The translations under genes were made by a program, and so were the position numbers. Positions 1 to 12,609 of a stretch of 64,000 bases of DNA are shown one piece after another; positions within the stretch are counted from its first letter, which is position 1; the number at the start of each line of letters is the position of its first letter. The DNA is from Clostridiales bacterium (lineage in GTDB: Bacteria; Bacillota_A; Clostridia; Oscillospirales; Oscillospiraceae). The notes below the pieces were generated by a model. That model made no database searches. It was not told the origin of the DNA and saw only the letters and a list, made by a program, of their open reading frames with translations. The stretch is from NCBI GenBank assembly GCA_019410105.1, contig DXTB01000003.1, forward strand, positions 1 to 64,000, given 5' to 3'.

Positions 1-1
1 C

Positions 2-994
<993 letters not shown>

Positions 995-1007
995 GGAGGG
1001 CATCAGC

Positions 1008-2354
1008 ATGAGCGACTATGTTTCCCGCGTGTCCGCCGACCTCCAGCAGCGGTACGCCGGCCAGCCGGAGTATCTCCAGGCCGTTCTCACCTGGCTGGAG
1101 ATGATTGCCCCGGCCCTGGAGGACAATCCCATCTATGAGCGGGTGGACCTGCTGACCCGAATGGTGGAGCCGGATCGAATGCTGACCTTCACTGTGCCCT
1201 GGATGGACGATCAGGGCATGGCCCACACCAACCACGGCTACCGGGTGCAGTTCAACAGCGCCATCGGCCCCTACAAGGGTGGGTTGCGGTTCCATCCCTC
1301 CGTCAACCCCTCTATCGTGAAGTTCCTGGGCTTTGAGCAGACCTACAAAAACGCCCTGACGGGGCTGCCTATCGGCGGCGCCGCCGGCGGCGCGGATTTT
1401 GATCCCCGGGGCAAGAGCAGCCGGGAGATCATGCGCTTCTGCCAGAGCTTCATGACAGCCCTGTACCGTCTGATCGGCGCAGACACCGACATCCCCGCCG
1501 GTGACATCGGTGTGGGCTCCCGGGAGATCGGCTATCTCTATGGCCAGTACAAGCGGCTCACCGGAAAGGCGGAGAGCAGCGCTCTTACCGGCAAGGGCCT
1601 GACCTACGGCGGCAGCGTCATCCGCCAGGAGGCCGCCGGCTTCGGCACTGTTTACTTCTTGGCCCGGATGCTGGAACACCAGGGCGAGACCCTGGAGGGC
1701 AAGCGCCTGGCCGTCTCCGGCTTCGGCAACATGTCCTGGGGCGTGTGCCGCAAGAGCGCGGAGCTGGGCGGCAAGGTGGTCACCCTCTCCGGGCCGGACG
1801 GCTATGTCTACGATCCCGACGGCGTCTGCACCCAGGAGAAGTTCGATTTCATGCTGTCCATGCGCGCCGGCGGCGCCGACAAGGTGGAGCCTTACGCCGA
1901 CCGCTTCGGCGTGGAGTTCTTCCCCGGCAAAAGGCCCTGGGAAGTGCCGGTGGACATCGTGATCCCCTGCGCCACCCAGAATGAGCTGGACGTGGAGGAT
2001 GCCGTGATGATTGTGGCCAACAACGTCCGCTACTATGTGGAGGCGGCCAATATGCCCGCCACCGCCGAGGCCCTGCGCCTCCTGCGGCTGAGTCCCAAGA
2101 TCCTCACCGCAGGCTCCAAGGCCTCCGGATCCGGCGGCGTGGTGGTTTCCGCCCTGGAGATGGTCCAGAACAGCCTGCGATACAGCTGGACCCGCCAGGA
2201 GGTGGACAGCCGCCTGAAGCAGATCATGGGCGGCATCTACGATGCCTCCGCCGCGGCGGCGGAGGAGTACGGTCTGGGATACGACCTGATTGCCGGTAAT
2301 GACATCGCCGCTTTCAAGAAGATCTCCACGGCCATGATCGCCCAGGGACTGTGA
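1008..2354 (+). CDS. glutamate dehydrogenase paralog lacking a catalytic Lys
   Basis: Full-length (448 aa) member of the hexameric glutamate dehydrogenase family, a tandem paralog of the upstream gene. It retains the substrate Lys in GPYKGG, the Lys in the TYKNAL stretch, the Asp in PAGDIGVG and a Rossmann GFGN motif. The position that is Lys in the family motif GGAKGG or GGGKGG (Lys125 in the Clostridium symbiosum enzyme, from memory) is Ala126 here, codon GCC at 1383-1385, giving GGAAGG. The usual NAGG block is also changed to SGSGG. Codon use and frame are intact, so this is not an obvious pseudogene. It may be a non-catalytic subunit, a regulator, or an enzyme with changed specificity. 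The AAGGAGGG site supports the start. Confidence 0.9.
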   Translation: MSDYVSRVSADLQQRYAGQPEYLQAVLTWLEMIAPALEDNPIYERVDLLTRMVEPDRMLTFTVPWMDDQGMAHTNHGYRVQFNSAIGPYKGGLRFHPSVNPSIVKFLGFEQTYKNALTGLPIGGAAGGADFDPRGKSSREIMRFCQSFMTALYRLIGADTDIPAGDIGVGSREIGYLYGQYKRLTGKAESSALTGKGLTYGGSVIRQEAAGFGTVYFLARMLEHQGETLEGKRLAVSGFGNMSWGVCRKSAELGGKVVTLSGPDGYVYDPDGVCTQEKFDFMLSMRAGGADKVEPYADRFGVEFFPGKRPWEVPVDIVIPCATQNELDVEDAVMIVANNVRYYVEAANMPATAEALRLLRLSPKILTAGSKASGSGGVVVSALEMVQNSLRYSWTRQEVDSRLKQIMGGIYDASAAAAEEYGLGYDLIAGNDIAAFKKISTAMIAQGL

Positions 2355-2375
2355 TTCTCCCCCTCTTCAAAACAC

Positions 2376-2409
2376 ACAAAGCGGCCGCCCTTCCGGGCGG
2401 CCGCTTTGT
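2376..2409 (+). terminator. terminator after the GDH pair
   Basis: A perfect 15-bp stem (ACAAAGCGGCCGCCC with its complement) and a TTCC loop, 21 bp after the second GDH stop. It ends the rightward GDH transcript. Confidence 0.85.
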
Positions 2410-2433
2410 CCCATAAATTTCCTTTGTAGTGGG

Positions 2434-2465
2434 ACCGGCGGTCCGGCAGATGCCGGGCCGCCGGT
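2434..2465 (+). terminator. second GC-rich hairpin with T-rich tail
   Basis: ACCGGCGG pairs with CCGCCGGT, with an inner CCGGCA/TGCCGG stem, followed by TTTGTTT. It is a plausible backup terminator for the GDH transcript. Confidence 0.5.
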
Positions 2466-2488
2466 TTTGTTTCCCGTCCCACAGCGTC

Positions 2489-2567
2489 CAGAACAGCCCG
2501 CTGATCCGGCCGTTCTCGTCCCCATTGATCCGCTCCGCGGCCGGTACTTTCGGCAGTCCCGGTATGG
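2489..2567. repeat. displaced copy of the fhs 3' end (copy A)
   Basis: About 79 bp that match the last 26 codons of fhs (copy B, 2697-2775) with about five mismatches by eye. Read leftward it encodes [21 protein letters not shown], and the stop codon position is TGG instead of TGA. The flanks diverge at once on both sides, so it is a partial duplication and not a gene. The rest of 2410-2695 holds the hairpin at 2434-2465 and no coding sequence I can support. Confidence 0.8.
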
Positions 2568-2695
2568 CCCCTCACGGGACAGGTCCCGCGGGGACTCCGC
2601 ATTTAATCCAGCTGGACAGGCCCCGCCCGTCCAGCTCAAGGTTTTACCTCCGGCAAAACGCTTGGACGCCGCTCCCGCGGCGGTATGACCATGCC

Positions 2696-4369
2696 TCAGA
2701 ACAGCCCGCTGATCCGGCCGTTCTCATCCACATCGATCCGCTCCGCGGCCGGTACTTTCGGCAATCCCGGCATGGTCATGATATCTCCCGTCAGGGCCAC
2801 CAGAAAGCCTGCCCCAGCGGACACTTTCAGGTTCCGGACCGTCACAGTGAAGCCCCGGGGCGCTCCCAGCAGGGAGGGGTCGTCGGAAAAGCTGTACTGG
2901 GTCTTGGCCATGCAGATGGGCAGTTCCCCGAACCCCAGCTCTGTCAGCCGCCGGGCCTGCTTCTGGGCGGCAGGCGTCAGTACCACGCCGTCCGCATGGT
3001 AAATCCGCCGGCAGATAGTCTCCAGCTTCTCTTCGATGGACCCCCCCAGCGCATAGCTGTACCGGAAGTCGGACGGCTGCTCACACAGCCGGACTACCTC
3101 CTCCGCCAAAGCAGTTCCACCGGCGCCGCCCTTGGCCCACACCTCGCTGAGGGCCACGCTCACCCCCAGCTCCCGGCATTTCTCCTCTACCAGCTTCAGC
3201 TCCGCCGCCGTGTCCGTGGGGAACGCATTGATGGCCACCACGCAGGGCAGGCCAAATACGTTTTTGATATTGTCCACATGCTGGAGCAGGTTGGGCAGTC
3301 CCCGCTCCAGGGCCGCTAGATCCTCTCTGCCCAGCTCCGCTCTGGCTGCGCCGCCGTGGTGCTTCAATGCCCGGACCGTGGCCACGACCACCACCGCGTC
3401 GGGCTTCAGCCCCGCCATGCGGCACTTGATGTCCAGAAACTTCTCCGCCCCAAGATCCGCGCCGAAGCCCGCTTCCGTGATGGCATAGTCCCCCAGCTTC
3501 AGAGCCATCCGGGTGGCGGTGACGGAGTTGCAGCCGTGGGCGATGTTGGCAAAGGGTCCGCCGTGGATCAGGGCCGGAGTATGCTCCAGTGTCTGAACTA
3601 GATTGGGCTTCAGAGCGTCCTTCAGCAGGGCCGCCATGGCGCCGGCCGCCTTCAGGTCGGCAGCGGTCACCGGGGCGTCATCATAGGTGTAGCCCACCAC
3701 GATCCGCCCCAGACGGGCTTTCAGATCCGGGATGTCCGATGCCAGACACAGCACGGCCATGACCTCGCTGGCCACGGTGATATCAAATCCGTCCTCCCGG
3801 GGCACACCCTGCATCCGGCCCCCCAGGCCATCCACGATGCTGCGCAGCTGCCGGTCGTTCATATCCACACACCGCCGCCACGTAATCCGCTTGACGTCGA
3901 TCCCCAGGGCGTTACCCTGCTGGATGTGGTTGTCCAACATCGCCGCCAGCAGGTTGTTGGCCGCGCCGATGGCGTGAAAGTCCCCGGTGAAGTGGAGATT
4001 GATGTCCTCCATAGGCACCACCTGGGCATAGCCGCCGCCGGCGGCGCCGCCCTTGATGCCGAACACCGGCCCCAGGGAGGGCTCCCGCAGGGCCACCACG
4101 GCATTTCTGCCGATCCGCCGCAGCCCGTCCGCCAGCCCTACCGTAGTGGTGGTCTTGCCTTCCCCGGCAGGGGTGGGGGTGATAGCGGTCACCAGAACCA
4201 GCTTACCGTCCGGCCGATTTGTCTCCTTCAGAAAGCGGTTGTCGATCTTGGCTTTGTATCTGCCGTATTGCTCTATATACGCCCCATCCATCCCGCAGGC
4301 GTCCGCAATATCCGTGATGGGAAGGGGCTTCGCCTCCTGGGCGATCTCGATATCGCTTTTGATGGTCAT
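2696..4369 (-). CDS. fhs: formate--tetrahydrofolate ligase
   Basis: ATP-dependent ligation of formate to tetrahydrofolate giving 10-formyl-THF, in cytoplasmic one-carbon metabolism. The P-loop [16 protein letters not shown] lies near residue 65, and the family blocks [26 protein letters not shown] and [11 protein letters not shown] are all present. The start chosen is MTIKSD, preceded by AGGAGGCAGCC; a longer frame 13 codons upstream lacks a ribosome site. The resulting 557 residues match the Firmicute length. It stands alone with its own promoter. Its 3' end is partly duplicated downstream. It could serve purine synthesis, glycine or serine turnover, or an acetogenic branch; no other Wood-Ljungdahl gene is in view. 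Confidence 0.96.
   Translation of the reverse strand: MTIKSDIEIAQEAKPLPITDIADACGMDGAYIEQYGRYKAKIDNRFLKETNRPDGKLVLVTAITPTPAGEGKTTTTVGLADGLRRIGRNAVVALREPSLGPVFGIKGGAAGGGYAQVVPMEDINLHFTGDFHAIGAANNLLAAMLDNHIQQGNALGIDVKRITWRRCVDMNDRQLRSIVDGLGGRMQGVPREDGFDITVASEVMAVLCLASDIPDLKARLGRIVVGYTYDDAPVTAADLKAAGAMAALLKDALKPNLVQTLEHTPALIHGGPFANIAHGCNSVTATRMALKLGDYAITEAGFGADLGAEKFLDIKCRMAGLKPDAVVVVATVRALKHHGGAARAELGREDLAALERGLPNLLQHVDNIKNVFGLPCVVAINAFPTDTAAELKLVEEKCRELGVSVALSEVWAKGGAGGTALAEEVVRLCEQPSDFRYSYALGGSIEEKLETICRRIYHADGVVLTPAAQKQARRLTELGFGELPICMAKTQYSFSDDPSLLGAPRGFTVTVRNLKVSAGAGFLVALTGDIMTMPGLPKVPAAERIDVDENGRISGLF
2697..2775. repeat. fhs 3' end (copy B, inside the gene)
   Basis: The genic partner of copy A at 2489-2567, offset by 208 bp in the same orientation. 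Mismatches are scattered and the gene copy keeps the correct stop. Confidence 0.8.
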
Positions 4370-4426
4370 GGCTGCCTCCTGTTTTCCGGGCTGTCCGTGT
4401 CCAGACACCCTGCTGTTTCATGTTCG

Positions 4427-4455
4427 ATTATACCGGCTCCCCCGGGTAAAAGCAA
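4427..4455 (-). promoter_or_regulatory. promoter of fhs
   Basis: Read leftward: TTGCTT (4450-4455), 17 bp, TATAAT (4427-4432), about 58 bp upstream of the fhs start. Near-consensus sigma-A spacing. Confidence 0.75.
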
Positions 4456-4612
4456 CAGTTCTCTCCAAATCCCCTTATTTTCCAACCTTTTACAGATAAA
4501 ACACCGGCGGCGCCTGCTGCACAGCGGTCTCTGCGTCCATGTCCTTTGTTATCTGTAAATGTGATAGCCGGTTGCATAAGATCCGTTCTAGCAGTTTCTC
4601 CTCCGCAGATGC

Positions 4613-4618
4613 TATAAT
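4613..4618 (+). promoter_or_regulatory. -10 element upstream of nhaC
   Basis: A perfect TATAAT about 100 bp before nhaC; the -35 position (AGCAGT) is poor, so the promoter may need an activator. The 346-bp gap 4370-4715 otherwise holds the fhs promoter and no gene. Confidence 0.45.
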
Positions 4619-4715
4619 ATTGTACAGAGAAGAAGGCGCTTATATCTTAAAAACTGTGCATTCAGACGAACAGAGGTGTATGAAAAGAGGAAAGAGCACA
4701 TAAGGAGGTACGTAT

Positions 4716-6143
4716 ATGGAAACTCTGGAGAAAAAAGGCAAAGGTTCCGCGTTGCTCCCGTTCCTGCTATTTATTGTCATCTATCTAGGTGCTGGCCTGT
4801 ACTTCCAGGCACAGGGTGTAGAGATGGCCTTCTACCAGTTCCCCTCTGTCACAGCCATGTTCATTGCCCTGCTGCTGGCCTTCTGCCAGGGCAAGGGCAC
4901 CATCGATCAGAAATTCACAGTCTTCGCCAAGGGCGCCGCCAACGAGAACGTCCTGACCATGCTGATGATCTACATCCTGGCCGGCGCCTTCTCCACCGTG
5001 GCCAGTGCCATGGGCGGCGTGGACGCCACCGTGAATCTGGGTCTCAGCGTCATTCCCGTGCACTTCCTGGCCGCCGGCGTGTTCGTGATCTCCGCGTTCA
5101 TGGGCACCGCCACCGGCACCTCCATGGGCACCATCAGCGCCATTGTTCCTATCGCTGTGGGCGTGGCGGAAAAGGGCGGGTTGAGCCTTCCCCTGTTTCT
5201 GGGCGCCTGCGTGGGCGGCGCCATGTTCGGCGACAACCTCTCTATGATCTCCGACACCACCATTGCCGCCACCCGCACCCAGGGCTGCCAGCTCCGGGAC
5301 AAGTTCCGGGTGAACTTCCTCATTGCCCTGCCGGCGGCTATCATCACCATCATCGTGCTGCTGGTCGTAGGCCGGCCTGAGACCGTGACGGAGATGGGAA
5401 ATCTGTCTTTCAACGTCATCAAGGTCATTCCCTACCTCGCCGTGCTGGTACTGGCGCTGATCGGCATGAATGTGTTCCTGGTGCTGACCATCGGCATCTT
5501 CGCCGCCGGCATCATCGGCCTGGCCCTTGGCGATCTGGATATCCCCCTCTTTGCCCAAAGCATCTGGAACGGTTTCACCGGCATGAACGAGGTCTTCTTC
5601 CTGTCCCTGTTCTGCGGCGGCATGTCTGAGATGATCGCCCACAACGGCGGCATCACTTGGCTGATCGAAAAGCTGGGCCGCATGATGAAGGGCAACAAGT
5701 CCGCCCAGGTGGGTGTCGCGGCTCTGGTGTCCCTGGCAGACTGTGCCACTGCCAACAATACGGTGGCCATCATTGTCAGCGGCCCAATGGCCAAAAACAT
5801 GAGCCGTATCCACAAAGTGGATCCCCGCCGCACCGCCTCTCTGCTGGACGTGTTCTCCTGTGTGCTTCAGGGCATGATCCCCTGGGGCGCCCAGCTGCTG
5901 ACTGCCGCCAGCCTCACCACGATATACGGCGTGACCATGAACCCCATAGACATCCTGCCCTATATGTGGTACTGCTGGATTCTGGCCGCCGTGGGCATCC
6001 TCTCCATTTTCATTCCCTTCGCCGACGGCATCTGCCGCAAGGACCCCTGGAACTGGGAGTACGATGTGGCGGAGTCCGGCGTGGCTGCCAAGAAGGCTTC
6101 TCTGGAGCTGGAGCGGCAGGAGTCCGCGCAGACGCCCATCTGA
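4716..6143 (+). CDS. nhaC: NhaC-family Na+/H+ antiporter
   Basis: Integral membrane exchanger that couples Na+ export to H+ entry, or an organic-acid/Na+ exchanger of the same family. The 475 residues are mostly hydrophobic with about eleven predicted helices. Family blocks include FMGTATGTSMGTISAIVPIA (residues about 128-147) and FGDNLSMISDTTIAA (about 170-184), plus a second-half SLADCATANNTVAI repeat typical of the inverted-repeat fold. AAGGAGGTACGTAT precedes the ATG. The gene is monocistronic and convergent with the LysR gene across a shared terminator. It fits the sodium-handling theme of the AGCS symporter and pyrophosphatase in this window; the substrate could be other than plain Na+/H+. 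Confidence 0.88.
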   Translation: METLEKKGKGSALLPFLLFIVIYLGAGLYFQAQGVEMAFYQFPSVTAMFIALLLAFCQGKGTIDQKFTVFAKGAANENVLTMLMIYILAGAFSTVASAMGGVDATVNLGLSVIPVHFLAAGVFVISAFMGTATGTSMGTISAIVPIAVGVAEKGGLSLPLFLGACVGGAMFGDNLSMISDTTIAATRTQGCQLRDKFRVNFLIALPAAIITIIVLLVVGRPETVTEMGNLSFNVIKVIPYLAVLVLALIGMNVFLVLTIGIFAAGIIGLALGDLDIPLFAQSIWNGFTGMNEVFFLSLFCGGMSEMIAHNGGITWLIEKLGRMMKGNKSAQVGVAALVSLADCATANNTVAIIVSGPMAKNMSRIHKVDPRRTASLLDVFSCVLQGMIPWGAQLLTAASLTTIYGVTMNPIDILPYMWYCWILAAVGILSIFIPFADGICRKDPWNWEYDVAESGVAAKKASLELERQESAQTPI

Positions 6144-6162
6144 CCTGCGTGTCTCTTGCTAA

Positions 6163-6198
6163 AAAAAGACCGGGCGCCCTGAGGCGCCCGGTCTTTTT
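6163..6198. terminator. bidirectional terminator between nhaC and lysR-type gene
   Basis: Stem GACCGGGCGCC with its complement, CTGA loop, flanked by A7 on the left and T5 on the right. It can end transcripts from both convergent genes. Confidence 0.9.
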
Positions 6199-6206
6199 CT
6201 CCTCTG

Positions 6207-7157
6207 TCAGGTCCCCTCCTGAAGCCGCCTGGTGAAGGCGATGGAATCCGCCAGCGCCTCCTCCAGCAGGCGGACGAACTGCTCCGTCAGCGGAGAGGGC
6301 CGGCTGCTGCGGATGTGGATCCAGCCCAGGTGGACCGAGGTCTTCCCCAGCAGCGGGATCGTGACTACGCTTCCGTCCGCCAGCCCCTCCGACAGCAGGC
6401 CGCTGCCGGAGGTGAACGCATCGGTGGACGCCAGCACGTACATCGCCGTGGCCCGGTTGTTCACGCTGATGCACTTTGCCGGCTTTTTCAGAGAGACCAT
6501 GGGGTACTCCTCGAAAAAGTCCGACGCCACGCCTTGGTCGTGCTCAAACGCCACATACGGATATCCGTCCAGCTCCTCCTCCGTTACGCTGGAGCGGCCA
6601 GCCAGCGGATGCCCCCCGCGAACATAGATACAGGGGCAGACGGCGGCCAGTTCGTGGAATTCCAGCTCCCGGGCGTCCAGCAGCCGGCAGATAATCTTCT
6701 CCGTCAGATCCGTCAGGCAGATGACGCCCACGTCCGCCCGGTGGTCATAGACGTCGTCAATCACACCGTCCATCCCTGTCTCCCGGAGGCCAAATCGGAA
6801 GCGGTTTTCACCGGCGATTCGGAGCAGCCTCAAAAATGCATCCACTGCAAAGGGATACCGCTGGCAGGAAACGGAAAAGCGCACCGGAGCCGCGGCGTTG
6901 CGTGCCTCACCATACAGGCTCTCGATCCCGCGCTTCTGCTCCAGCAGGGAGACGGCGTAGCTGAGAAACTCCTTGCCCTCCGGCGTGAACTCCACGCCCC
7001 GGTTGCTGCGGGCCAGCACCCGAATGCCCAGTTCGTTCTCAAGCTCCCGCACCGCCGTGGAAATCCCCGACTGGGACAGGAACAGCTTCTGGGCCGCCTT
7101 GTTGATGGAGCCGCATTTGGAGATCTCCACGATGTACTCAAGCTGCTGAAACGTCAT
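6207..7157 (-). CDS. LysR-family transcriptional regulator
   Basis: DNA-binding regulator of 316 residues. The winged helix-turn-helix covers residues 1-60 (FQQLEYIVEISKCGSINKAA, then SQSGISTAVRELENELG), with a periplasmic-binding-fold effector domain from about 90 to 295. It is divergent from the methionine gamma-lyase gene, with 353 bp between the starts, the usual arrangement for a LysR activator and its target, and convergent with nhaC. Target and ligand are inferred only from position: a sulfur amino acid for the lyase is the simplest guess. The promoter at 7195-7222 is strong. Confidence 0.92.
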   Translation of the reverse strand: MTFQQLEYIVEISKCGSINKAAQKLFLSQSGISTAVRELENELGIRVLARSNRGVEFTPEGKEFLSYAVSLLEQKRGIESLYGEARNAAAPVRFSVSCQRYPFAVDAFLRLLRIAGENRFRFGLRETGMDGVIDDVYDHRADVGVICLTDLTEKIICRLLDARELEFHELAAVCPCIYVRGGHPLAGRSSVTEEELDGYPYVAFEHDQGVASDFFEEYPMVSLKKPAKCISVNNRATAMYVLASTDAFTSGSGLLSEGLADGSVVTIPLLGKTSVHLGWIHIRSSRPSPLTEQFVRLLEEALADSIAFTRRLQEGT

Positions 7158-7194
7158 AGAAAGCCTCCTCTTCCCCTTTCGATCTCACTTTTCT

Positions 7195-7222
7195 ATTATA
7201 GGCATTTTGAGCTGGTTGTCAA
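7195..7222 (-). promoter_or_regulatory. promoter of the LysR-family gene
   Basis: Read leftward: perfect TTGACA (7217-7222), 16 bp, perfect TATAAT (7195-7200), 38 bp upstream of the start codon. Confidence 0.8.
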
Positions 7223-7265
7223 ATCGTTATCAAAAAAACTGTCAACGCATCCCGCAAAACGCATA

Positions 7266-7295
7266 TTAACAGCTTTGCGCCCTTTGTGCTATTCT
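7266..7295 (+). promoter_or_regulatory. candidate promoter for the methionine gamma-lyase gene
   Basis: TTAACA (7266-7271), 18 bp, TATTCT (7290-7295). A weak match, consistent with activator dependence. It leaves a leader of about 200 nt that contains small hairpins (for example TCAGAG/CTCTGA near 7416-7430) but no riboswitch I recognise. Confidence 0.35.
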
Positions 7296-7510
7296 ATAAG
7301 TAGAACCAAACAAAATATATCAGTTATTTGAGAAGTTTTCTGTTTAATATCACCTGCGTTTTTCGATGGATGCACAGATTTTCCCCCTCTCTTCTCTCTA
7401 TCCCCGCAGCCGCGTCAGAGTCTCTCTGATAGCGAAAATTTGAATACCAGTCAATTTTGCCCCTGCGGAGCGTCTCCGGAGGGGCCGGTGAAGAAAGGAA
7501 GATCGACTGT

Positions 7511-8704
7511 ATGAACACGGAGAAAAAGTTCGGTTTTGCCACGCGTCAGATCCACGCCGGCCACATGGAAAACGCGGCGGGCTCCTTGTGCGCCCCCATC
7601 TATCAGACCTCCACCTTCGCATTCTCCACCGTCCAGCAGGGCGGCGCCCGGTTCGCCGGCGAGGAGGGCGGATATATCTACACCCGTCTGGGCAACCCCA
7701 CTCTGGGCGCTGTTGAGGAGAAGCTGGCCTCCCTGGAGGGCGGCGAGGCCGCCATGGCCGCGGCCTCCGGCATGGGCGCCATCTCCTCCGCCCTGTGGAC
7801 CTCTGTGGTGGCCGGGGACGAGATCGTGGCGGATGAGACGCTGTACGGCTGTACATACGCGCTGCTGAACCATGGCATGACCAAGTTCGGCGTGAAGGTC
7901 ACCCTGACGGACCTGTCCGACATTGAGAACCTGAAGAAGAACCTCACCGACAAGACCCGGGTGGTGTACTTCGAGACCCCCTGCAACCCCACGCTGAAGC
8001 TGCTGGACATCGAGCTGATCGCCAAGACGGCCCATGCCTTCAACCCCGACATCCGGGTGATCGTGGACAACACCTTCTGCACACCGTACCTGCAGCGTCC
8101 TCTGGAGCTGGGCGCGGACGTGGTGGTTCACAGCGCCACCAAGTACCTCAACGGCCACGGCGACGTGATCGCAGGCATCGTGGTGGGCAAGGCGGACTTC
8201 ATCTCCCAGTGCCGGATGTTCGGCCTGAAGGATATGACCGGCGCCGTCCTGAGTCCCTTTGATGCGTTCCTGATGGCCCGGGGCCTGAAGACCCTGGATA
8301 TCCGCATGGAGCGCCACTGCGCCAACGCCCAGAAGGTGGCGGCGTTCTTCACCAGCCATCCCGCGGTGGCCAAGGTCTATTATCCCGGCCTGGACACCTT
8401 CCCCGGTCACGAGATCGCGGCCAAGCAGATGAAGCTGCCCGGCGGCATGATCTCCATCGAGCTGAAGGCCGACCGCGCCGCTGTTGCCGCCGCGCTGAAC
8501 AAGCTGCAGCTGTGCACCATCGCCGTGTCTCTGGGCGATGCGGAAACTCTGGTGGAGCAACCCGCCACCATGACCCACTCCACCTATTCTGCCGAAGAGC
8601 TGGCAGCCGCCGGCATCTCCGAGGGCTTGGTCCGCATCAGTGTGGGTCTGGAGGATCCCGAGGATATCATCGACGATTTCAAGACGGTTTTGGATACGCT
8701 GTAA
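7511..8704 (+). CDS. megL: methionine gamma-lyase (PLP-dependent)
   Basis: Cys/Met-metabolism PLP enzyme of 397 residues. It splits methionine into methanethiol, 2-oxobutyrate and ammonia in the cytoplasm. The PLP Lys lies in VVHSATKYLNGHGD and the phosphate-binding block is ASGMGAISSALW. The Cys of LYGCTYALLNHG, a hallmark that separates methionine gamma-lyase from cystathionine enzymes, is present, as is FCTPYLQRPLELGAD. Start at MNTEKK is preceded by GAAAGGAAG; an upstream in-frame GTG/ATG lacks a site. It is monocistronic and divergent from a LysR gene. The 2-oxobutyrate made could feed one of the NifJ-type oxidoreductases. An O-acetylhomoserine sulfhydrylase role is less likely. Confidence 0.9.
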   Translation: MNTEKKFGFATRQIHAGHMENAAGSLCAPIYQTSTFAFSTVQQGGARFAGEEGGYIYTRLGNPTLGAVEEKLASLEGGEAAMAAASGMGAISSALWTSVVAGDEIVADETLYGCTYALLNHGMTKFGVKVTLTDLSDIENLKKNLTDKTRVVYFETPCNPTLKLLDIELIAKTAHAFNPDIRVIVDNTFCTPYLQRPLELGADVVVHSATKYLNGHGDVIAGIVVGKADFISQCRMFGLKDMTGAVLSPFDAFLMARGLKTLDIRMERHCANAQKVAAFFTSHPAVAKVYYPGLDTFPGHEIAAKQMKLPGGMISIELKADRAAVAAALNKLQLCTIAVSLGDAETLVEQPATMTHSTYSAEELAAAGISEGLVRISVGLEDPEDIIDDFKTVLDTL

Positions 8705-8822
8705 TTGATCCCGCTGCGGGGCCGCTCCTCCTCTCCTACATTGGGAGCAGCCCCGCTTTCCCGCGGATCCGCGTACCTCCTTTTCGCCGTCCCGGTCTTT
8801 CCCCACCCTGCCGGAGGCGGCC

Positions 8823-8854
8823 AAAAAGGCCCGGCTTCTCCGCCGGGCCTTTTT
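8823..8854 (+). terminator. terminator after methionine gamma-lyase
   Basis: AAAAAGGCCCGGC pairs perfectly with GCCGGGCCTTTTT, loop TTCTCC, about 120 bp after the stop. Confidence 0.8.
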
Positions 8855-8913
8855 GTGCTTCTGTACCTGCCGCCTGTTGTGCGTCTCTCCTCCCGCGGCG
8901 GGCGGCCCTTGAG

Positions 8914-8957
8914 CAGGAAAAAGCGCCGTGCGCACATGCGCACGGCGCTTTTTCCTG
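8914..8957 (-). terminator. terminator of nifJ (long perfect hairpin)
   Basis: A perfect 21-bp stem with a two-base CA spacer, A/T-rich at the outer ends, 31 bp past the nifJ stop when read leftward. It could work in both directions. Confidence 0.85.
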
Positions 8958-8988
8958 TTTGGTTCAGAGAGGTAAGCGGGGGGAATGC

Positions 8989-12513
<3,525 letters not shown>

Positions 12514-12564
12514 GTCTCCTGTTTTCCTTTCGATCTCACTTGGTCTGTTCTCATTGCCTCAACA

Positions 12565-12596
12565 CCGTCCGCTGCCCGCTCCGGGGCAGCGGACGG
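12565..12596. other. hairpin between aminotransferase and nifJ
   Basis: CCGTCCGCTGCCC pairs with GGGCAGCGGACGG. There is no clear T tract when read leftward, so it is more likely an mRNA-stability or processing hairpin within the operon than a strong terminator. Confidence 0.5.
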
Positions 12597-12609
12597 CACT
12601 CCAGGGAGC

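Noticed and set aside
4572..4618. TTGCAT as -35 for the nhaC TATAAT
   Set aside because: Spacing is far beyond 16-19 bp.
7300..7510. SAM or S-box riboswitch in the methionine gamma-lyase leader
   Set aside because: I could not find the conserved S-box junction motifs; only small local hairpins.
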